Of a stretch of DNA of 64,000 bases, positions 54,427 through 60,496 are shown in pieces; the first letter of the stretch is position 1; the number at the start of each line of letters is the position of its first letter. Source of the DNA: Catenulispora sp. MAP5-51 (lineage in GTDB: Bacteria > Actinomycetota > Actinomycetes > Streptomycetales > Catenulisporaceae). The DNA lies in NCBI RefSeq assembly GCF_041261205.1, contig NZ_JBGCCH010000001.1, positions 496,001 to 560,000 of the forward strand. Reading direction: 5' to 3'. A model generated the notes under the pieces. It made no database searches. It worked only from the letters and a program-made list of their open reading frames with translations, and was not told the origin of the DNA. Position numbers and translations under genes: made by a program.

Positions 54427-54526
54427 AACCCCGGTCTGTGGGAACGGTTCCCGCACCACACGCACACACCACCCGGCCGCCGCTGTACCTCACCGAGTGG
54501 ACCCCGTCCACACCACAGGCGGGTTT

Positions 54527-54681
54527 GTCCCGGATTCCCCGTCGCTTCGGCGGGCGAAGCCAAGCAGGCCGGGCCGGTGGTGTCAAGTCGCTGATACCCA
54601 GCCACCAGCTGGGCGATCCGACTTGATACCACCGGACCGGTCTGCTTCCGTAAGGCGACGATGCGACGGGGAATCCGGGAC
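54527..54681. repeat. Right hairpin unit of the nested repeat
   Basis: The same 22-bp motif stands at 54527-54548 and inverted at 54660-54681. Between them CAGGCCGGGCCGGTGGTGTC, then AAGTCG (54565-54590) pairs with CGACTTGATACCACCGGACC, then GGTCTG (54619-54644). The unit has the same architecture as the left hairpin but differs in sequence, so structure looks more conserved than primary sequence. Confidence 0.75.
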
Positions 54682-54773
54682 AGAGGCGACCACAAGCAGC
54701 GTCCGCCGGCAGCCAGCGCGACCCCCACTCCCCGGAGCCAGGCCGCTCGCCGCGCAGGCGCCGCCGGAGGCGC

Positions 54774-54813
54774 TCTTGACTGTCGCCCTTGACTGTCGCC
54801 CTTGACTGTCGCA
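54774..54813 (-). repeat. Three tandem 13-bp repeats in the right arm
   Basis: On the plus strand CTTGACTGTCGCC occurs three times in a row (54775-54812, last copy ending GCAG). The left arm has two less regular copies (ACAGTCAAG at 54139 and 54158). The same CTCTTGACTGTCGC string occurs once more at 12915-12928, in front of the sugar-binding protein gene. Confidence 0.6.
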
Positions 54814-54958
54814 GTAGACCCGACCACCTACCCACACCACCGCCGCCCCGCGAAAACAGCGCCACCACCGACCCGCGCCACCAACGGATCCCGCAAACCC
54901 CGCGCGAAGCCGTAAAAAGGCTCAGCCCCCTGTGTCAGTCGGCCGCTAACCTCCAAGA

Positions 54959-56014
54959 ATGACGACCGCCGCCGACATCGCCCGCTTCACAGGCCCCTAC
55001 AACCTCCCCGACGGCGAAGTCCCGGTCATCGACGGCACACCGCGCTGGCCGTGGGACGAGGCGGTCGCGCGGCAGCGGTTGGTGCGGGTCGCGCGGTCGG
55101 CCGGGTTGGCGCTGACCGGGGACGAGGTGTTCGTCGAGAGCGGCTCCAACGACGCCTGGCTCCTGCCGGACGCGGTGCTGCGCGTGTGCTGGCGCGGCGA
55201 CGTCGACCGCCTGGTGCGGGAAGCCGAACTCGCGGTGGCGTTGCCGGACGGCGTGCCGGGGCCGCGGGTGTTGGACTCCGGCCGTGACGACGCGGTGAGC
55301 TGGATGCTGGTCAAGCGCCATCATGCGACGTCGCTGTGGCACGCCTGGCAGTCCGAGCCCGCACCGGTGTTGCGCGACTACGTCCGGCAGCTGGCCGATA
55401 TCATCCGGCGGCTGCACGACTGGCAACCGCCGGCGGCGGTCCTGGAGCGCTACCGCGCCGCCGAGGCCGCCGACACCGAAGCCGACCCGATACGCATCGC
55501 CGCCAGTACCCTGACACCGTTGGCCGCCGCCCAGTTGCACCGGCTCATCGACCACGCCCGGGGCCGGCCGTACGTGGACGCGGACGTCCTGGACCGGATC
55601 GCCGCCCGCTTGTCGGCCACGGCCGCGGCCATCCTGCCGATCGACCGCGGTACCGACGTCCTCGTGCACGCCGACTGCACCCCGGCCAACGTCCTGATCG
55701 AGGACGGCCGCGTCATCGCGCTCCTGGACTTCGAATGGGCCCGCCTCGGCCCGCGCGACATAGACCTCACGCTGCCGGCGTTCTGGGCCTGGACCGACCG
55801 CCAGCGCCCCGACAACGGACGCCCGGCCATCGTGCCCTGGCTCACCGAGGCCTACCCCGCCCTGGCCACCACGCCCGAGCGCCTCTGGCTCTACCGCACC
55901 GGCTTCGCCCTCCGCGGGCTCATCCACTGGCCGGACTACGCACCGGAGGCCGAACTGCCACGCGCTCATCCGGTGCGGCAGCTGCGCCACCTCGCCAGCC
56001 CCGAAGAGGTATAG
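54959..56014 (+). CDS. Aminoglycoside-phosphotransferase-fold kinase
   Basis: A 351-residue APH-family kinase: catalytic loop VLVHADCTPANVLIEDG with His237, Asp239 and Asn244, then the metal Asp257 in LLDFEWARLGPRDIDL. The ATP-lobe motif is less clear (WMLVKRHHATSLWHAW). Such proteins phosphorylate antibiotics, sugars, choline or spectinomycin-like hydroxyls; the substrate is not predictable. TAACCT ends 6 bases before the ATG, so the mRNA is probably leaderless. It follows the large inverted repeat directly, and its promoter lies at the edge of the right arm. Confidence 0.85.
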   Translation: MTTAADIARFTGPYNLPDGEVPVIDGTPRWPWDEAVARQRLVRVARSAGLALTGDEVFVESGSNDAWLLPDAVLRVCWRGDVDRLVREAELAVALPDGVPGPRVLDSGRDDAVSWMLVKRHHATSLWHAWQSEPAPVLRDYVRQLADIIRRLHDWQPPAAVLERYRAAEAADTEADPIRIAASTLTPLAAAQLHRLIDHARGRPYVDADVLDRIAARLSATAAAILPIDRGTDVLVHADCTPANVLIEDGRVIALLDFEWARLGPRDIDLTLPAFWAWTDRQRPDNGRPAIVPWLTEAYPALATTPERLWLYRTGFALRGLIHWPDYAPEAELPRAHPVRQLRHLASPEEV

Positions 56015-56021
56015 AGGAACA

Positions 56022-56771
56022 GTGAACGTCTCAGTGATCAGCGGGGTCCCCTTCGGTGCCGGCGGCCAGCGCTTGGATGCGTATTGCCCCGACACGGGCA
56101 GCCAGGCCTCCCCCATCGTGCTGCTGTGGCACGGAAAAGGACCGGACGAACGCGACGTCCTCGCACCCCTCGCCCTGGCGACGGCCGCCGAGGGCGTCGT
56201 GTGCTTCGTCCCCGACTGGCGGCCCGACGCTGAGGACGCCGGGCGTACCCACCTGCGCGAGTCCGTCACCTTCATCCAGCAGCACGCAGCCGACTTCGGC
56301 GGCGACGCGGCGTCGGCCACGCTCGCCGGCTGGTCCTTGGGCGGCAAGACGGCGGTGGCGGTCGCCCTGGACCCCGCGGCGCTCGACGGCTGGCGGCCCC
56401 GAGCTGTCGTCGCGGTGGCCGGAGGCTACACCACCCCGGATCCGCTCACCGGCCGGGCGGCGATGGACCGGCTCGCCAACAGCGACGAACCGGCGTCCTC
56501 ACCCATCCCCATCCACCTGGTCCACGGCACCGCCGACACGATGGTCGACGTCGCGCAAGCCCGCGCCCTGCACGCGGCCCTGCGCCGCCGGAACTGGCCG
56601 ACCACCCTCACCGAGCTCGACGCGGATCACGCCGGCGTCGTCATGACCGTCTACGACCCGGAGCTGTGCCGCTGCGTACCCAGCGATTCCGACCGTGTTG
56701 TGTCCGCCGGGCACCAGACGGCGCAGCTCATCGCTCAAGCCGCGACCGACCCGTCAACGAGCTCTGTCTAA
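56022..56771 (+). CDS. Alpha/beta hydrolase (dienelactone-hydrolase-like)
   Basis: A 249-residue protein: oxyanion region VLLWHGKGPDERD, nucleophile Ser105 in AGWSLGGKTA, acid Asp in HGTADTMVD and His in DADHAGVVM. An alpha/beta hydrolase of the short BD-FAE/dienelactone type, probably an esterase. GTG at 56022 with GAGGAACA in front, 7 nt after the kinase stop, so the two are probably co-transcribed. It converges on the SGNH esterase. Confidence 0.82.
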   Translation: MNVSVISGVPFGAGGQRLDAYCPDTGSQASPIVLLWHGKGPDERDVLAPLALATAAEGVVCFVPDWRPDAEDAGRTHLRESVTFIQQHAADFGGDAASATLAGWSLGGKTAVAVALDPAALDGWRPRAVVAVAGGYTTPDPLTGRAAMDRLANSDEPASSPIPIHLVHGTADTMVDVAQARALHAALRRRNWPTTLTELDADHAGVVMTVYDPELCRCVPSDSDRVVSAGHQTAQLIAQAATDPSTSSV

Positions 56772-56785
56772 CCCCTCACCCGAGC

Positions 56786-59158
56786 TCACAGCTTCGACAG
56801 ATCCACCACATTCGTCATCGCCTGGTACCCCGCCGAGCTCGGGTGCAGGTGATCGCCGCTGTCATACGCCGCCAGCAGCGCGTCGGGGTTCGCCGGATCG
56901 CGCACCGCCGCGTCGAAGTCGACGTAGCTGTCGAACACGCCGCCGCTGCTGCGGATGAAGCTGTTCACCGCCTGCCGCTGCGTCTCGTAGGCACTCGTCC
57001 AGGCGCTGTAGCCCTCGAAGGGGGTGACGGTCGCGGCGATCACCGTGATGCCCTGGGCGTGCGCCTCGGCGGCGATCTGCTTCAGGCCGGCGATGACCGC
57101 GTCGGCCGAAGTGCCCGACTTGACGTCGTTGACGCCCTCGAGGATCAGCAGGGTCTTGACGTTGCTCTGGCTCAGGACGTCGCGATCGAGGCGACTCAGT
57201 GCGCTGATTCCGCCGTTCCCGCTCCCCTGGACGCCGGTGAAGTCGTCGCTCACCACCCGGTTGGCGCTGATCCCCTCGTCGATCACGCCCCGGTGCGGGT
57301 ACTGGCTGGCCGCCAGCCGCCGCCACAGGTCGTTCGGCCAGCGGTCGTTGCCGTTGTAGGTCGAACCGACGCCGTCGGTGATCGAGTCGCCGAGGGCGAC
57401 CACCGTTCCGACGGCCGAGCCGCTGGGGACCACGTCCACGCCGGACAGCAGCGTCCAGAAGCCGAACGTGTTGTTCACCGGGTAGTTGCTCACATCAGCG
57501 GTCTGATCCCCGGCGTTGTCGGCCGTGGAGTACATGTCCTGCATGCCCAGGCTGTGTTGCGACTCCAGCTGCACCGTGCCCGGGAAGTACACGCTCACCA
57601 GCAGGTTCGCGTCGGCCGGCACGGTGAACGGCACCGCGTCGCTGATCGCCTGGCCGCCGCCGGGTATCGTCGTGGCCTGATTCCCGGCGAAGGTCAGCGT
57701 GGCCGGGGCGCCGGTGGCGACCGAGGTGCTGCTCTGCACCGCGACCGTGACGTGCCCGACGTTGACCGGCACGCCGACGAACGCGTTGTCCAGCCGCACC
57801 CGCACCTGCGTGCCGCCCACGCTGGAGTGCTCCACCATCCGCAGCGTGCGGTTCGTCCACGGCCCCGGCACGAGCCCGTCGTCGGCCGCCGCCGCCCAAC
57901 TGCCGCTGAACGCCCCCGCCGAGGCCCGCACGCCAAGAGCGAACACGTGCAGCTCGTTGCCGGCCGGCGCAGAGACCAGGGTCGGCAGCGTCAGCGAGGC
58001 CAGCGTCTTGCCCGCCGCCAGCGGCACCGACTCGACATAGAACTTCGCCGTGGCCGTCGCCTGGCCGCCCGTCTGGTTCCAGTGCGGCAGCGTCACCGCG
58101 ACGGTGTCCGTCGCCCCGGTGATCCAGTCCGGCGTGCCCATCGTGTAGTTCTGCGTGCTGCCGTCGCTGTACGTCAGCGTCCCCGAACCGGAGGCGGCGC
58201 CGTCGGTACTGGTGGCCAGGAAACTCAGGGCGCTGCCAGCGGCCGAGAAGGCGATCCGCTGTCCGTTGGCCACCACGTTGTCCGGCTGGCCCGCCGCGAC
58301 CTGCGGCAGGGCCAAGGACGCGGCACCGGCCACCACCCGCGCGCCCGGCGACCAGCCGGCGGCGATCAGGTCCTGCTGGGAGAAGCTGTTGCCGTTGCCG
58401 TCCAGATTGGCGCCGGTGACGTTGCCGTCATCGCTGATGCCGACGTTGGTGAACGCCGCCGCCAAACCGGCCACCGGCGGCTTCGGCGCGAAGGCCGCGG
58501 CGAACACGTGCATCGCCGAGCCGCTGCCGCCGGTCGCGTGCGGCAGCGTCACCGAGGCCACCGTCTTGCCGGCCACCAGCGGCACCGAGGTCGTGAACAG
58601 GCTCACCTGGTGCACCTGCCGGCCGCCGGTGGAGTTCCGGTACGGCGCCACCGCCGCGATCGCGACGGTCCCGGTCCACCAGTCCGGCACCGACATCGCA
58701 AAGCTCTGCGTCGTGCCGTCGGAGTAGGTCACCGTCCCGGTCCCGGACGTCGTGCCGTTCGTGCTGGTCGCCACCAGGTCCAGCGCGCCGCCGGAGCCGG
58801 CGTCGGCGAACGTCTGGCCGGCGGCGACGGTGTCGTCGTTCTGGCCCGGCGCGATCTGCGGAACGCCCACCTGCGCCCCGTCGGCCAGGGTCACCACCGC
58901 CCCCGGCGACCAGCCGTCGGCGGCCAGCGCCTGCGCGGAGAAGGCCGAGCCGACCCCGTCCAGGTTCGCCGCGGTCGGCGCGGCGTCGTCGCTGATCCCG
59001 GCGTTGTCGAAGGTGGCCGCCAGGGCGTTCGAGGTCGAAGCCGCCGTCGCGGTCGCGGCACGCGCGGTGCCGTGCATGAAGCCTGCCGAGCTCAGGCACA
59101 GGGCGAGAAGGAGCACTGCGGGCCGGCGCAGCCGGGCCCGCTGGAAGGGAACGTTCAC
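56786..59158 (-). CDS. Secreted SGNH/GDSL esterase with two N-terminal beta-sandwich modules
   Basis: A 790-residue exported protein with signal peptide 1-36. Two related modules follow (about 45-215 and 232-405), each with ATFDNAGISDD or AAFTNVGISDD, ANLDG, WSPGA and TYSDGTTQSFAMSVPDWWTG-like segments; these resemble carbohydrate-associated modules of actinobacterial glycosidases. After a linker domain (FVGVPVNVGHVTVAVQSSTS) comes an SGNH hydrolase: Ser592 in VALGDSITDG, Asn in LEGVNDVKSG, and Asp769/His772 in GDHLHPSS. It probably deacylates an extracellular polymer. GTG at 59158 is the predicted transcription start. Confidence 0.88.
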   Translation of the reverse strand: MNVPFQRARLRRPAVLLLALCLSSAGFMHGTARAATATAASTSNALAATFDNAGISDDAAPTAANLDGVGSAFSAQALAADGWSPGAVVTLADGAQVGVPQIAPGQNDDTVAAGQTFADAGSGGALDLVATSTNGTTSGTGTVTYSDGTTQSFAMSVPDWWTGTVAIAAVAPYRNSTGGRQVHQVSLFTTSVPLVAGKTVASVTLPHATGGSGSAMHVFAAAFAPKPPVAGLAAAFTNVGISDDGNVTGANLDGNGNSFSQQDLIAAGWSPGARVVAGAASLALPQVAAGQPDNVVANGQRIAFSAAGSALSFLATSTDGAASGSGTLTYSDGSTQNYTMGTPDWITGATDTVAVTLPHWNQTGGQATATAKFYVESVPLAAGKTLASLTLPTLVSAPAGNELHVFALGVRASAGAFSGSWAAAADDGLVPGPWTNRTLRMVEHSSVGGTQVRVRLDNAFVGVPVNVGHVTVAVQSSTSVATGAPATLTFAGNQATTIPGGGQAISDAVPFTVPADANLLVSVYFPGTVQLESQHSLGMQDMYSTADNAGDQTADVSNYPVNNTFGFWTLLSGVDVVPSGSAVGTVVALGDSITDGVGSTYNGNDRWPNDLWRRLAASQYPHRGVIDEGISANRVVSDDFTGVQGSGNGGISALSRLDRDVLSQSNVKTLLILEGVNDVKSGTSADAVIAGLKQIAAEAHAQGITVIAATVTPFEGYSAWTSAYETQRQAVNSFIRSSGGVFDSYVDFDAAVRDPANPDALLAAYDSGDHLHPSSAGYQAMTNVVDLSKL

Positions 59159-59166
59159 ATCTTCCG

Positions 59167-59195
59167 AGTGTCGAAGTACTCTGCGACAATGTCAA
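59167..59195 (-). promoter_or_regulatory. Promoter of the SGNH esterase gene
   Basis: On the minus strand TTGACA (59195-59190), 17 nt and GACACT (59172-59167). Initiation is expected at 59158-59160, on or just before the GTG, so the transcript should be leaderless. Confidence 0.6.
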
Positions 59196-59220
59196 TGGCC
59201 TGCTACCGATTCTGGTAACG

Positions 59221-60126
59221 CTACCCGTCAAGGGATTCCGGGATCGCCCTGAGCAAAGCGGCGATCGAGGCGCTGCCGGTGCCCGCCAGATCCGCGGCGA
59301 CCCGCGCCCGCTCCCAGGGCTGCGCGTCCCGCGCCAAGGCCGCGACCCGCTCGACGATCGCGGTGGAGACCACCGTGTCGCCGGCCGCCATCAGCTCCGC
59401 GGTCACCCCGTGCACGCCGCCCAGGAAGGCCCGGCCGTGCACCGCCAACTCGATCGTCCCGCACGCCCGCAACGCGCCCCAGTCACCGGCCGCGATCGCG
59501 GCACCGGCGACTTCGGAGGCCTCCTTCGGGCCGCTCACGCAGTGATAGCCGGCCTCGGCGCCGAGCGCCAGCAGCGCCCGGTGCACGGCGATCGTCCTGC
59601 GCAGCCGGGGATCGCCGAACGCGATCTCCACGAGCATTTCGTCAGCATCCTGCGAACACAGCCGGCTGACCCGCGCGTCGTACAGCGCCCTGGACTCCTC
59701 CCACGACGGCGCAGAGATCCATGCCGCGACGTCATCGATGTCCTCGTCGGCGAAGAACGCCCACGCGGGAAGCCCCTGCCCCGTCTCGGCCCGCCACGTA
59801 CACTCCACCACCTCCGGCTCGACCCGGGTCCGGTTCCGTACCAGAACCCTGACCTGTCCGCTCACCGGCGGTACCGGGCAATGGCGCAGTCCGGCCGCCA
59901 GCCGTATGCCGTGCACGACCTCGCCGTGCAGCGCCTGGTACCACGCGTAGGCCAGCGTGATCAATGCCCGCGACGCCTCGTCGGGCAGGTTGGCGATCGC
60001 CTCCTCCCACAGCGCCGGCACCTCTGCCACCCGCCCCTGGGCCGCCATCGCGTTCGCCCGGTCGCCGAGCGAGGCCGCCACGGCGCGCATCGCGTCTGGA
60101 TCCGGAGCCGGCATATCAGCCATCAT
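59221..60126 (-). CDS. Unknown protein, possibly helical-repeat
   Basis: A 301-residue cytoplasmic protein. The first 90 residues are helical (AAQGRVAEVPALWEEAIANL, then LITLAYAWYQALHGEVVHGI) and TPR-like. The rest alternates short helices (RTIAVHRALLALGAEAGYHC, GDWGALRACGTIELAVHGRA), resembling HEAT-like stacking. A DUF-type actinobacterial protein in my judgement, with no named family. Divergent from the lanthipeptide precursor, so it could share its control region. Two adjacent ATGs start it. Confidence 0.6.
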   Translation of the reverse strand: MMADMPAPDPDAMRAVAASLGDRANAMAAQGRVAEVPALWEEAIANLPDEASRALITLAYAWYQALHGEVVHGIRLAAGLRHCPVPPVSGQVRVLVRNRTRVEPEVVECTWRAETGQGLPAWAFFADEDIDDVAAWISAPSWEESRALYDARVSRLCSQDADEMLVEIAFGDPRLRRTIAVHRALLALGAEAGYHCVSGPKEASEVAGAAIAAGDWGALRACGTIELAVHGRAFLGGVHGVTAELMAAGDTVVSTAIVERVAALARDAQPWERARVAADLAGTGSASIAALLRAIPESLDG

Positions 60127-60173
60127 GCGCCTCGATGTGTGTCAGTACTCTGTCATGCTGTGAATGAGTACAA

Positions 60174-60220
60174 ATACGCGTATGTTCACGCTTGTCAGTC
60201 CGCACAGTGAGATATATACA
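60174..60220 (+). promoter_or_regulatory. Promoter of the lanthipeptide operon with upstream palindrome
   Basis: TTGTCA (60192-60197), 17 nt and TATACA (60215-60220) make a strong promoter with a 70-bp leader before the precursor. ATACGCGTAT (60174-60183), a perfect 10-bp palindrome, lies just upstream of the -35 and may be an activator or repressor site. Confidence 0.6.
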
Positions 60221-60294
60221 GAACACATTGAGGACGAACCAGACGGTGATCCCCGGTCCGTCCCCCACCTTCCCCCCACCTTCGGAGGTCTCGC

Positions 60295-60489
60295 ATGCCC
60301 AAAACCGAAGTCCTCGACCGCGCCGACGACGTCATCAGCAGCTGGCTGAGCTCGGCCGACGAGAGCCCGGCCGGCCCGCTGTACACCGGCGGCAAGTACG
60401 CCGAGGCCGACATCGTCGGCGCCGTGGTCATCATCACCCGGGGCACGTGCAGCTCCTGCACCGCCTCGCGCGGCGGCGAGTGCTGCTGA
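60295..60489 (+). CDS. lanA: Class II lanthipeptide precursor peptide
   Basis: A 64-residue peptide made 7 nt upstream of a LanM gene. The acidic leader (MPKTEVLDRADDVISSWLSS, then AGPLYTGGKYAEADIVGA) is followed by a Ser/Thr/Cys-rich C-terminus. Core candidates: Thr48, Thr51, Ser53, Ser54, Thr56, Ser58 and Cys52, Cys55, Cys63, Cys64, enough for four (methyl)lanthionine rings. The likely leader cleavage is after VGA (residue 43) or nearby. The core ends RGGECC: two adjacent cysteines at the very C-terminus and an Arg-Gly-Gly hinge, unlike the mersacidin, lacticin 481 or cinnamycin cores I know. GGAGGTCTCGC precedes the ATG. Confidence 0.9.
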   Translation: MPKTEVLDRADDVISSWLSSADESPAGPLYTGGKYAEADIVGAVVIITRGTCSSCTASRGGECC

Positions 60490-60496
60490 CGCTCAG

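Larger units (their letters stand above)
54030..54915. repeat. ~885-bp non-coding nested inverted repeat (two mirror-image hairpin units)
   Basis: The outer ~250 bp at each side are inverted copies. The left arm begins ACGGCTTCGCGC (54032) and the right arm ends GCGCGAAGCCGT (54913). Both include GCGGGATCCGTTGGTGGCGC, TTCGCGGGGCGGCGGTGGTG, CTACTGCGACAGTCAAG and AGCGCCTCCGGCGGCGCCTG on the appropriate strand. Inside, each half forms its own long hairpin: 54267-54426 and 54527-54681, each bounded by opposite copies of a 22-bp motif. No frame in either strand looks like protein. It lies between the carboxylase stop and the phosphotransferase start. Function unknown. Confidence 0.85.

Noticed and set aside
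54267-54681. CRISPR array or retron at the alternating repeats
   Set aside because: The repeats alternate in orientation and the intervals are themselves paired stems. There are no direct repeats with unique spacers and no cas or reverse-transcriptase gene in the window.
54030-54915. Short open frames in the inverted repeat (for example 54107-54805 plus and 54287-54868 minus)
   Set aside because: Their translations are palindrome products containing repeated PGFPVASA/RDNPG-like strings with no start signals, and they differ between the two arms.
54030-54915. Chromosome or plasmid telomere
   Set aside because: Multiple palindromes recall Streptomyces telomeres, but the element is flanked on both sides by ordinary intact genes, with no terminal-protein genes.
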